NCBI GenBank assembly: GCA_004020315.1
Contig: SAQG01000002.1
Span: 1-64,000 of the forward strand
Direction of reading: 5' to 3'
Origin: Mesorhizobium sp.
Lineage (GTDB): Bacteria > Pseudomonadota > Alphaproteobacteria > Rhizobiales > Rhizobiaceae
Length of the DNA: 64,000 nucleotides
Positions 33,789 through 41,538 of the stretch are shown here, piece after piece; within the stretch, counting starts at the first letter, position 1, and every line of letters begins with the position of its first letter. The position numbers were made by a program, and so were the translations under genes. The notes beneath the pieces are model-generated. The model was given only the letters and a program-made list of their open reading frames with translations. It did no database searches and had not been told where the DNA came from.

Positions 33789-36700
33789 TTACACCGGTGC
33801 CGGAAGGTTCGTTTGCTCCTTTGCACGGGTCCAGACCAACTCGCCGTCGGCGGCATCACGTCGCGATTTCATCCATTCCATTGCCAGGAAGGGAAGAGTT
33901 CCACCCGCGAGGGTAATGATGGCGTCTGTTCCGGTGATCGGTGCTATCCCAAGAAGCCTTCTGAAAAACGGTATTAAGAGGCAGCCGGCCTGAACGGCCA
34001 TCGACCCCCCAATGATCAGGGAGAGCGCGCGATTGGGCGGTCGCGGGCTGCGATCAAAGATGCTGTGCCTATCGGAACGCGATGTGATGGCATGAAGAAG
34101 CTGGGCCATCACCAGGCTTTCGAAAGTCATGGTCCTCGTGATTGGAGAATCCAATCCATAGCGCGTGGCGCCGAGAAGGCTCACCGCCATCGCTCCGCCG
34201 CTTATGATCGCAGATTGAGCGGCAAGCTGCCCGATTTCACTGCGCCGCAATATCGCCGTGTGGTCTTCTTTCGGTACCTGCCGAAGAGTGTCGGGTTCAG
34301 GCGCTTCCATCGCCAGTCCGATGCCGGGCAGCACGTCCGAGATCAGGTTTATCCAGAGGAGCTGCATCGGCGAGAGCGGTGCTCCGATGCCGACCGAAGT
34401 ACCCGCCAGAACCAGCAGCACCTCGCTGAGGTTAGTGCTGACCAGGTAGCGAATGGTCTTGCGAATATTGCGGTGGGTCGTGCGGCCTGTTTCGATGGCG
34501 GTCGCAAGACCGCCGAGACCACCGGTGTGGATGATGACATCCGCGATTTCCCTCGCGGCATTCAAGCTCTGCTGCTGGCCGATCGCAACGCCCACGTCTG
34601 CAGCCTTCAACGCAGGGCCGTCATTCACTCCGTCACCAACCATTGCTACGGTTACACCTGCTTCCTGAAGGGAGCGAACGATTTGCAGCTTTTGCGCCGG
34701 GCTGACCCGACTGAACGCATGCGCGCGCCGAGCGGTGTGGGCAAGCTCGCCCGACGACATTTCTTCGAGGTCCGCGCCATCGACAATTTCCATCTCGCCT
34801 CGACCGTTCAGCCCGATAAGTTCGCTAACGGCAGCTGCCGTTGCCTTCTGATCACCCGTGAGCATAATCGTCTGAATGCCGGCCTCGTGCAGCTGGCCCA
34901 TCAGTTCGCTAGTACCCCGACGCACCTGATCAGCCATCCCAACCAGCCCGAGCCAGGCAAGATCCCGACCATCATGGCCATTCGGCTTGGAACCTGTGGC
35001 CTGTCCACGCGCGACGCCCAGTACGCGAAGAGCCTGGGATGCCATTGCGAGATTTACTTTCCCGATGGCGGCGCGCCGCTCCGGAGTGAGTTCTCGCTCG
35101 GTGCCGTCCGGCAAGATTTCGATGCGGCAACGCGCCAGGACCTCCTTCGGGCTCCCTTTCATTGCGGTCAGCGTCCCACCTTCCATTGCATGTTGCGTCA
35201 CCATGAAGCGATACGTTTCGCTCCTGCGCTGCACGGATATCCGTGCAAAGCGCCTTCGCAGAGATGCAACGTCCACGCCACGGTCGAGAGCGGCCTGGAC
35301 GAGGCAGCCGTCGGTAGGCGAGCCGCTCAAACGCAATCCTTCTTCCGTCTGAACAATCTCGGCATCGTTGCACAGGCAGCACACTTCCAGCAGATTGCGC
35401 AACGCGTTCTGCGCGCCCCAATCCTCATTGATCGAGTAGGCATTGTCGCCAATCCTGATCGTATCGACATCGATGTGGCCGAGGGTCAGCGTTCCCGTCT
35501 TGTCGAAGCAAACGACCCTCGCTGCCGCAAGCGTCTCGACAGCATCCAGCTTGCGGATCAGAACACCTTCACGACGCAGTTTCTCGATGCCAAGAGCAAA
35601 GGTGGTCGTCGCCACCATCGGCAGACCTTCAGGGACTGCTGCGACGGCAACAGACATCGCCGAGCGGGCCATCTGGAGAAGACCGATGCCGCGCAGCCAG
35701 CCTAGAGAGAAAAGGACTGCGCAAGTGCCCAATGTCAGCCAGCCAAGCCGCTGTCCGAGGTTCTTGAGTTCCCTTTGGAGCGGCGTTTCAGGGGCGAAGG
35801 TTGCGCCGACCAGCCGCTGTATTCGTCCCGCTTGCGTGAGTGAACCTGTTGCCACCACGATCGCGCGCCCGCCGCCTCCAGTCACGATCGTTCCGCGATA
35901 GATCATGTTTGAACGGGACCCAAGAGGCACGTTCACCCGTTCGATAGCACCGACAGTCTTCTGAATGGGTGCGCTTTCGCCCGTCAGCAGGGCTTCACTA
36001 ACTGTCAAAGCCTCCTCATTCAGCAGACGCGCATCGGCCGGAACAACGTCTCCCCGTTGCACCGTAAGAACGTCCCCAGGGACGATCTGCTGAACTGGGA
36101 CAGTGGCAATGACGCCTTCGCGCATAATCTGGGCGGTTTGGGGCCCCTTCGCTCCCAAACTTTGGATCGTCCGTTCCGCACGGCTTTCGGTTTGATAGCC
36201 GATGACGGCGTTCAAGCCGACAACTGCGAGAATCACGGCGGCTTCGAATGCGCCGCCGGTGAGAATGGAGACCGATGCGGCACCAAGAAGCATCGCGACC
36301 GGCAAGCTTTGAAATTGGTCCGCAAGAATGCTCGCCCGCGACCGTGGCTGAATGTTTTCGAGAATGTTGGGGCCGGTGCTTGCCAACCGCCGCCGAGCTT
36401 CATCTCCTGGCAGGCCGGCGTCTGCCGAAGCCTCCAGCTTGAAACACGATTGTTTTGGCGAAAGTGTATGCCACTCCGGCCCGGCATCGGGCATCTCGCC
36501 TGGTGCAATGATCTCACCTCGCAATAAAGCGGCGAGATAATCGATGATGGGATCAAGGCCTGACGTTGCGTCAAATTGGACGACGACATTTCCGGTCAGA
36601 TCGCTGGCGGTGATGCTGGACACGCCAGGCGCCGCGTGGCCTCCCCGCTCCAGTAGAGTTTTGACTGAGCCTGAGCCTTGCAATCCGCCGATTTTCAGCC

Positions 36701-36791
36701 TGGCCCGACCCGGGACTGATGTATGGATCCGGGTAATGGGCACGGCGCTGCGCCCATTGGACGACTCGGGATTCCCCGACTCGGCATGCAT
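33789..36791 (-). CDS. P2-type cation-transporting ATPase with N-terminal HMA-like domain
   Basis: 1000 residues from the ATG at 36791; the frame opens 20 codons earlier at a TTG. Residues about 20-90 are a Cys-less HMA-like domain ('RIHTSVPGRARLKIGGLQGS'). A cation-ATPase N domain follows ('SPKQSCFKLEASADAGLPGD'), then the actuator 'LLTGESAPIQKT', M4 'VAAVPEGLPMVATTT', phosphorylation site 'CFDKTGTLTLG', 'KGSPKEVLARCR', 'MLTGDQKATAAAVSELIGL' and hinge 'VAMVGDGVNDGPALKAADVG', then four C-terminal helices with 'LLWINLISDVLPGIGLAMEA'. PEGLP in M4 is typical of P2 (Ca2+-type) pumps, not of the CPx heavy-metal P1B class that normally carries HMA domains. All catalytic residues are present. The transported ion is unknown. 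Confidence 0.9.
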   Translation of the reverse strand: MHAESGNPESSNGRSAVPITRIHTSVPGRARLKIGGLQGSGSVKTLLERGGHAAPGVSSITASDLTGNVVVQFDATSGLDPIIDYLAALLRGEIIAPGEMPDAGPEWHTLSPKQSCFKLEASADAGLPGDEARRRLASTGPNILENIQPRSRASILADQFQSLPVAMLLGAASVSILTGGAFEAAVILAVVGLNAVIGYQTESRAERTIQSLGAKGPQTAQIMREGVIATVPVQQIVPGDVLTVQRGDVVPADARLLNEEALTVSEALLTGESAPIQKTVGAIERVNVPLGSRSNMIYRGTIVTGGGGRAIVVATGSLTQAGRIQRLVGATFAPETPLQRELKNLGQRLGWLTLGTCAVLFSLGWLRGIGLLQMARSAMSVAVAAVPEGLPMVATTTFALGIEKLRREGVLIRKLDAVETLAAARVVCFDKTGTLTLGHIDVDTIRIGDNAYSINEDWGAQNALRNLLEVCCLCNDAEIVQTEEGLRLSGSPTDGCLVQAALDRGVDVASLRRRFARISVQRRSETYRFMVTQHAMEGGTLTAMKGSPKEVLARCRIEILPDGTERELTPERRAAIGKVNLAMASQALRVLGVARGQATGSKPNGHDGRDLAWLGLVGMADQVRRGTSELMGQLHEAGIQTIMLTGDQKATAAAVSELIGLNGRGEMEIVDGADLEEMSSGELAHTARRAHAFSRVSPAQKLQIVRSLQEAGVTVAMVGDGVNDGPALKAADVGVAIGQQQSLNAAREIADVIIHTGGLGGLATAIETGRTTHRNIRKTIRYLVSTNLSEVLLVLAGTSVGIGAPLSPMQLLWINLISDVLPGIGLAMEAPEPDTLRQVPKEDHTAILRRSEIGQLAAQSAIISGGAMAVSLLGATRYGLDSPITRTMTFESLVMAQLLHAITSRSDRHSIFDRSPRPPNRALSLIIGGSMAVQAGCLLIPFFRRLLGIAPITGTDAIITLAGGTLPFLAMEWMKSRRDAADGELVWTRAKEQTNLPAPV

Positions 36792-36952
36792 CCCACGGCA
36801 CCCTTTAGCTGACTGTTGTACCGAACTCCACCGCAAGGGCTCGCTGGGCAAACGACAGTACCCGCGGTGGAATCCTTTGAGGCAACGAGCAGATGGCTGG
36901 CGTGATGCAAAGCCCTCACGCCAGCCACGACCCGTTCAGACGACTATGATGC

Positions 36953-37273
36953 TTAGCTGCCAGGAGACTTTTCTGCAGCTTCGCTCTTCCGGGCGCGACG
37001 CGCGCCGGTTTCGCTCCTGCCTCCATTGTCCGTTTCCCTGGTCGCTTCAGCCATCTCTGTTCTGGCTTCAGCAACCAAGTCGGACGTCATTTCATTCATC
37101 TCAGCAACGGCAACTCGGCCTTGGTCGTAAGCAACCAGACCGGCCTTGAGGACCGCTTTCGAAACAGGACGCAGCACGGATATGGCAAGCGGCGCCAAGA
37201 AGGCCGCGCCCACTCCGAAGGCCAAACCCGTTGCTATGTTGCCGCCTTTAAATGCGTCTTCGAGTATCGCCAT
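36953..37273 (-). CDS. DUF5132-like glycine-rich membrane protein (copy 1)
   Basis: 106 residues, AAGGAG ribosome site. 'GGNIATGLAFGVGAAFLAPL' and 'AISVLRPVSKAVLKAGLVAY' give one Gly/Ala-rich membrane hairpin, followed by an amphipathic helix 'DQGRVAVAEMNEMTSDLVAE' and a charged tail. This matches the DUF5132 pattern. The second copy is at 37393. In sequence databases such proteins tend to sit beside HMA_2-type proteins and P-type ATPases, as here; I recall this association but could not check it. Confidence 0.75.
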   Translation of the reverse strand: MAILEDAFKGGNIATGLAFGVGAAFLAPLAISVLRPVSKAVLKAGLVAYDQGRVAVAEMNEMTSDLVAEARTEMAEATRETDNGGRSETGARRARKSEAAEKSPGS

Positions 37274-37392
37274 TGAACTTGCTCCTTGTTAGTGCCCCCA
37301 TTCTTCCTACAGGTATAAACGAACCTCCCAAGACTCGCGAACCTCCCAAGACTCGAACCCCAAGACTTCAATTCGACAGCCGCATCTGGATG

Positions 37393-37656
37393 TCAGGATT
37401 GGTCAGCGGATTTCGGTTGCTCAGCCGCGGCTTTACGCGCTTCTTCCACTTCAGCCCGAGCCTCGGCCATGACGTCGCCGGTTCGCTCATTGAGTTCGGC
37501 GAAGGCAACTCGCGCTTGATCGTAAGCCACTAATCCAGCCTTGATGGCCGATTTGGCAAATGGTTTGAGGATAGGCGCAAGCATGGGGGCGATGACGCCT
37601 GCTCCAATGCCAATCGCCAAACCCGTGACGATATTAGCACCCTTCAACAACGCCAT
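37393..37656 (-). CDS. DUF5132-like glycine-rich membrane protein (copy 2)
   Basis: 87 residues from the ATG at 37656 behind AGGAGTAGG; 35 further upstream codons have no support. 'LLKGANIVTGLAIGIGAGVI', 'APMLAPILKPFAKSAIKAGL' and 'VAYDQARVAFAELNERTGDV' closely parallel copy 1. The hydrophobic hairpin is followed by an acidic amphipathic helix (AEARAEVEEARKAAAEQ). A perfect EcfG-type promoter precedes it at 37711-37735, so expression should rise in the general stress response. Copy 1 lies 119 bp downstream on the same strand and could be read from the same promoter. Confidence 0.8.
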   Translation of the reverse strand: MALLKGANIVTGLAIGIGAGVIAPMLAPILKPFAKSAIKAGLVAYDQARVAFAELNERTGDVMAEARAEVEEARKAAAEQPKSADQS

Positions 37657-37710
37657 GGTCCTACTCCTGGAGCTTGGTCGTGACGCGACTAGAGCGCGTA
37701 AGGATGGTCC

Positions 37711-37735
37711 AACGATTTGCCACCGTGATGGTTCC
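37711..37735 (-). promoter_or_regulatory. EcfG/RpoE2-type promoter (perfect match) for the DUF5132 gene
   Basis: Read on the minus strand: GGAAC (37735-37731), 16 bases, CGTT (37714-37711). It lies 55 bp upstream of the ATG at 37656, a normal distance with a leader of about 45 bases. Confidence 0.75.
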
Positions 37736-37782
37736 GCGTGAATATTGAAAATTGTCATCAATTTGTCACCCTCCCGTTACAT

Positions 37783-37974
37783 TCAAGCCGGTCTCTGCAA
37801 CACGGTCTCTGCAGCGAGGGCGGCGACGAAGCCCAGCCAGGCAAAACGGCCCTCGAACGACTTGGCGAGGGCAAGATGAGGACACAGGGCCCAGCGCCGC
37901 GGTAGCCACGAACTTGGTGCGCCTGAGTGCTGAAAGCTTGGCATCGTATCAGCATCGAATCGGACGGTGGTCAT
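37783..37974 (-). CDS. Doubtful small ORF with HLIP-like segment
   Basis: 63 residues. The C-terminal part 'KSFEGRFAWLGFVAALAAET' resembles the first helix of high-light-inducible/chlorophyll-binding-like proteins (ExxNGRxAMxGFxxA), and its third codon positions are strongly G/C as in real genes here. The N-terminal 35 residues look random, while another frame over the same bases reads 'STQAHQVRGYRGAG', so a frameshift near 37880 is possible. It could be a degenerate single-helix protein gene. Apart from this and the promoter sites, the 37657-38192 interval holds nothing else I can support. Confidence 0.3.
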   Translation of the reverse strand: MTTVRFDADTMPSFQHSGAPSSWLPRRWALCPHLALAKSFEGRFAWLGFVAALAAETVLQRPA

Positions 37975-38098
37975 GGCGGGGCCGATTGTGACATGAGATC
38001 GCTACTGATCGGTCTCGCGTCTTTATTACGACCACTTCCGGCCAAATGCCCGCCCACTGGCTGCCGCCTCACGCATTCCGCGGTCACGCATGCAAAGT

Positions 38099-38113
38099 TG
38101 ACGAGGTTATTCA
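38099..38113. promoter_or_regulatory. Iron-responsive operator candidate (RirA IRO)
   Basis: TGA, nine bases, TCA (38099-38101 and 38111-38113), the minimal RirA IRO pattern, about 80 bp upstream of rirA. Short, so chance occurrence is possible; position supports it. Confidence 0.4.
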
Positions 38114-38133
38114 GCTATTATGCGCTGCCAGTC

Positions 38134-38146
38134 TGGAATTATTCCA
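38134..38146. promoter_or_regulatory. Irr/ICE-like palindrome upstream of rirA
   Basis: TGGAAT-T-ATTCCA is a perfect 6-bp inverted repeat with one central base, containing GAA-N3-TTC, the core of the Irr-bound ICE box. It lies 46 bp before the rirA ATG. In Rhizobiaceae rirA is known to be repressed by Irr, so this is the expected location. Confidence 0.5.
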
Positions 38147-38192
38147 AGGTATAGGCCATATTAGGCTCAAGCTACTGCTTCGTGAGGACAAA

Positions 38193-38654
38193 ATGCGGCT
38201 GACACGCCAGACCAACTACGCGATGCGCATCCTGATGTATTGCGCCGCGAATACCGATCGGCTGAGCCGCATCCCGGAGATCGCGGCCGCCTACTCGGTG
38301 TCCGAACTTTTTCTCTTCAAGATCCTGCAGCCTTTGGTCGAGCACGGGCTGGTCGAGACGGTGCGAGGCAGGAATGGCGGTGTCAGGCTCGGCCGCCCGG
38401 CCGAATCGATCACCTTGTTCGACGTCGTGCGCGTGACCGAAGAGAGCTTCGCCATGGCCGAATGCTTCGAGAACGACGCCGCCGAATGTCCGCTGGTCGA
38501 CAGTTGCGCACTGAATTCGGCGCTGCGCGAGGCGCTCAATGCGTTCTTCGCCGTGCTCGAGCGCTATACGATCGCCGACATGGTGGCGGCGCGCCCGAAT
38601 GTGCGTCACCTTCTCGGCATCGACATGCTGGTGCAAAGGGCGCCGGCCGCCTGA
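38193..38654 (+). CDS. rirA: Rrf2-family iron regulator RirA
   Basis: 153 residues from the ATG at 38193 behind GTGAGGAC. Residues 1-70 are the Rrf2 winged helix, with the RirA-typical 'MRLTRQTNYAMRILMYCAAN' and 'RIPEIAAAYSVSELFLFKIL' and 'VETVRGRNGGVRLGRP'. Three Cys for the Fe-S cluster lie in 'MAECFENDAAECPLVDSCAL' (ECF, ECPLVDSC). RirA senses iron through this cluster and represses iron-uptake genes when iron is plentiful. It converges with the hmu operon, whose promoter region carries an IRO. Its own promoter has IRO- and ICE-like sites. Confidence 0.93.
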   Translation: MRLTRQTNYAMRILMYCAANTDRLSRIPEIAAAYSVSELFLFKILQPLVEHGLVETVRGRNGGVRLGRPAESITLFDVVRVTEESFAMAECFENDAAECPLVDSCALNSALREALNAFFAVLERYTIADMVAARPNVRHLLGIDMLVQRAPAA

Positions 38655-38707
38655 CTTCGAGTCGCATCCCGGTTTGTTGAGATTAGGTCACCTGAATCCC
38701 TGCAGAC

Positions 38708-39496
38708 CTAAGCCGCGGACTGAGGAAGGACGAACGGCATGTCTCCGGCCGGCAGCACACCGACCCTCAGCCGGCAATCGAACACTTTTTCGATCAGATC
38801 GTCGCTCAGCACGTCCTGCGGTGAGCCGGTGGCGGCAAGCATGCCGCGATGCATCACGAAGATCCGGTCGGCGTACATGGCCGTCAAATTGAGGTCGTGC
38901 AGGATGGCGACCACGCCGCCGCCCCTTCTGGCGAAATCGCGGGCGATGTTCATGATGATCAATTGGTGCTTGATGTCGAGGCTGGAAACCGGCTCGTCGA
39001 GAAAGAGATAGCGCGGTTTGCCGTCGAGAACCGGCGCCCAGACCTGGCAGAGCACACGGGCCAACTGCACGCGCTGTTGCTCGCCGCCCGAAAGCTCCTG
39101 GTAGAAACGGCCGGCAAAGCCGTCGAGATCGACCCGCGCCAGCGCCCGTTCGGGCAGGCGCTCGTCCTCGCCGGGCAGCGCGCCCGAGCGCCCGCCGAGC
39201 AGGCCGAGCCTGACGATCTCGCGCACGGTGAAGGGAAACGAAAGCGTCGTCGCCTGCGGCAGCACAGCCCGCAGCATGGCTGCCTCGACCGGCTTCATCG
39301 CCGACAGGTCGCGGCCGTTGATGGTGACCTCTCCCGAATAAGCAAGATCGCCGGACAACGCCCTCAGGAAGGTCGTCTTGCCCGAACCGTTGGGGCCAAC
39401 GATGGCCGCGATTTCGCCGGGCCGTATGTCGAAATCGACGTTGGCGACGATACCCCTGCCGCCGATCGCCACCGAGACATCCCGCGCTTCGATCAT
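38708..39496 (-). CDS. hmuV: Heme ABC transporter ATP-binding protein HmuV
   Basis: 262 residues from the ATG at 39496 behind GAGAGGA. Walker A 'VGPNGSGKTTFLRALSG', Q loop 'LPQATTLSFPF', signature 'LSGGEQQRVQLARVLCQ', Walker B 'RYLFLDEPVSSLDI', H loop 'AILHDLNLTAMYAD'. It powers heme import across the inner membrane with HmuU and HmuT. It is the last gene of the operon, 10 bp after hmuU, and convergent with rirA; a weak TTAGGTC/GACCTAA stem (38683-38711) covers its end. Confidence 0.92.
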   Translation of the reverse strand: MIEARDVSVAIGGRGIVANVDFDIRPGEIAAIVGPNGSGKTTFLRALSGDLAYSGEVTINGRDLSAMKPVEAAMLRAVLPQATTLSFPFTVREIVRLGLLGGRSGALPGEDERLPERALARVDLDGFAGRFYQELSGGEQQRVQLARVLCQVWAPVLDGKPRYLFLDEPVSSLDIKHQLIIMNIARDFARRGGGVVAILHDLNLTAMYADRIFVMHRGMLAATGSPQDVLSDDLIEKVFDCRLRVGVLPAGDMPFVLPQSAA

Positions 39497-39506
39497 AAAA
39501 ATCCTC

Positions 39507-40607
39507 TCACAGGTCGATGACGCCACGCTTGCGCAGCAGGATCCAGAGGAAGAACGGAGCGCCGGCGATCGCAGTGACGATGCCGATCGGCAGCTCGGCC
39601 GGTGCCACGATGGTGCGGGCGACAGCGTCGGCCAGCAGCAGCAGCGAAGCGCCAAGCAAAGCCGACGCCGGCAGCAGGTAGCGATTGTCCGGCCCGATAG
39701 CCAAGCGCAGCAGGTGCGGCACGACGATGCCGACAAAGCCGATACCGCCGCTGACGGCGACAGATGCCCCGACTGCCGCCGAAACGCCGATAATGGCAGT
39801 GTATTTCAGCCGTTGCACCGGGATGCCGACATGGCCGGCGGTGGCTTCGCCCAGCGCCAGCGCGTTGAGGCCGCGCGCCAGGAATGGCATCGCCGCCAGC
39901 GCCAGCACGATCACAGGCCCGACGGAGCCGATCTTCTGCCAGGTCGCGCCGGCGAGCGAGCCGAGCTGCCAGAAGGTCAAGTCGCGCAATTGCCGGTCGT
40001 CAGCCATGAAGATCAGGATACCGGTCAGCGCCATGGCAAGTGCCGCCAGCGCAATGCCGGCAAGCAGCATGGTGGCGACCGAGGTTTGGCCGTGCCTGGT
40101 GGCGACCTGATAGAGCAGCAACGTCGTCGCCAGCCCGCCGCAGAACGCCGCCAGCGGCAGAGCGAGTGTGCCCAGCACCGAAATTATCGGCGCCAGCACC
40201 GTGGCGCCAAGCACGATGACGGCCACCGCGCCGAGGCTCGATCCAGCCGAAACGCCGATGAGACCGGGGTCTGCCAGCGGGTTGCGGAACAGCCCTTGCA
40301 TGACCGCGCCGGAGACGGCAAGTGCTGCGCCGATCAGCACGCCGAGGATGACGCGCGGCAGGCGGATGTCGTAAACGATCAGGCGGTCGCGTGCGCTCAC
40401 CGCCTCATTGCCCGGCGCCGCCCCCAACAGCCAGTCCCCAACGACGCTGACGGCCGAGGCATCGGATGCGCCTGATGTCAGCGACAACAGGACGGCAACG
40501 GCAAGCCCCAGGCACAAAAGCAGGATGACGATGCGCGCGCGCCCCGAACGGTCGCCGTCGGATGCTGTCGCCATAGTGCTCGCACCAGCGATCGATTGAT
40601 CCACCAT
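39507..40607 (-). CDS. hmuU: Heme ABC transporter permease HmuU
   Basis: 366 residues. FecCD/BtuC-type permease with about nine or ten membrane helices; 'IRLPRVILGVLIGAALAVSG' and 'AVMQGLFRNPLADPGLIGVS' are the family hallmark, and 'GGIGFVGIVVPHLLRLAIGP' the conserved cytoplasmic loop that contacts the ATPase. It forms the inner-membrane channel for heme. Eleven bases separate it from hmuT and ten from hmuV. Confidence 0.92.
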   Translation of the reverse strand: MVDQSIAGASTMATASDGDRSGRARIVILLLCLGLAVAVLLSLTSGASDASAVSVVGDWLLGAAPGNEAVSARDRLIVYDIRLPRVILGVLIGAALAVSGAVMQGLFRNPLADPGLIGVSAGSSLGAVAVIVLGATVLAPIISVLGTLALPLAAFCGGLATTLLLYQVATRHGQTSVATMLLAGIALAALAMALTGILIFMADDRQLRDLTFWQLGSLAGATWQKIGSVGPVIVLALAAMPFLARGLNALALGEATAGHVGIPVQRLKYTAIIGVSAAVGASVAVSGGIGFVGIVVPHLLRLAIGPDNRYLLPASALLGASLLLLADAVARTIVAPAELPIGIVTAIAGAPFFLWILLRKRGVIDL

Positions 40608-40618
40608 TGCGCGCCCGC

Positions 40619-41527
40619 TCAGTCCGCGGCCTGCCCGCCATAAAGCGAGGCGGCAAGGTCGTGGATGACGTCGGCCGTGCGCGGCCCGAAGCCGAGCAGA
40701 TAGCTGCCATCCATGCGGATCACCTTGCGCGCGGCACCCGCCGGTGTCGACAAGATCGACGGGTTCGCGAACAACTCATCATCCGACGCGGCAGGACCGG
40801 CATTGTTCATCATCAGGATCACGTCGGGCTTGCCGGTGATAACAGCCTCGTCGGACAATTGCTTGTAGCCCGAGAAGCCATCAACCGCGTTGACGCCGCC
40901 GGAAAGCTTGATGATGCCATCGGCGGCAGTGTCGCTGCCGGAAGCCAGTATCTTGCCGCCCTGCATAGACAGCACGAACAGGACGCGCTTGCGGTCCTTG
41001 ATCGAAGCAGTCTGCTTTTCGGCGGCCTTCAACTTGGCGTCGATCTCGGCTGCCAGCGCATCGGCCTTGGAGTCGGCGCCGAGCGCCTTGCCGACGATGC
41101 GGATCTTTTCGAGAATGCCCTCATGGTCGTAGCGCTCTGGCACCTCAATGAACGGAATGCTCGTTTTCTTCAGCACGTCGACGGCTTGCTTCGGCCCGCT
41201 GCCGTGCAGCGCCAGGATGCCCGACGGATTGACCGACAGGACGCCTTCCGGCGACAGCTGGCGCATGTAACCGACGTCAGGCAGCTTAAGCGCCGCTTCG
41301 GGATAACGGCTGGTCGAATCGCGAGCGACCAGCCGATCCTGCTCGCCGAGCGCAAAGACGATCTCGGTGATCGAACCGCCGATGGCCGCTATCTTCGACG
41401 GGTCCGCGAAGACCTCGGTGCCTTCGGCGGCACGGGCCGGCAGCAACGCGGCAAAGGCGAGGGAAAGGCCGATCGTGGTCCCAAGCGCCATTCTGAAAAC
41501 ACGCGCCCGCTTAAGCAAAGGAGCCAT
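40619..41527 (-). CDS. hmuT: Periplasmic heme-binding protein HmuT
   Basis: 302 residues. Signal peptide about residues 1-33 ('RMALGTTIGLSLAFAALLPA' then an AxA site). Cluster A-II binding-protein fold: 'KIAAIGGSITEIVFALGEQD', 'SRYPEAALKLPDVGYMRQLS' with Tyr expected at the heme, and 'PDVILMMNNAGPAASDDELF'. It delivers heme from the outer-membrane receptor to HmuUV. GAGGAC ribosome site; 11 bp spacing to hmuS and hmuU. Confidence 0.92.
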   Translation of the reverse strand: MAPLLKRARVFRMALGTTIGLSLAFAALLPARAAEGTEVFADPSKIAAIGGSITEIVFALGEQDRLVARDSTSRYPEAALKLPDVGYMRQLSPEGVLSVNPSGILALHGSGPKQAVDVLKKTSIPFIEVPERYDHEGILEKIRIVGKALGADSKADALAAEIDAKLKAAEKQTASIKDRKRVLFVLSMQGGKILASGSDTAADGIIKLSGGVNAVDGFSGYKQLSDEAVITGKPDVILMMNNAGPAASDDELFANPSILSTPAGAARKVIRMDGSYLLGFGPRTADVIHDLAASLYGGQAAD

Positions 41528-41538
41528 TGTCGTTGTCC

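Noticed and set aside
37316..37365. Short direct repeat GAACCTCCCAAGACTCG between the DUF5132 genes
   Set aside because: Only two copies of about 17 bp and no structure; too little to support a functional site or CRISPR-like array.
38683..38711. TTAGGTC/GACCTAA stem between rirA and hmuV as a terminator
   Set aside because: Only 7 bp with a 15-base loop and no U-tract; mentioned under hmuV but not called separately.
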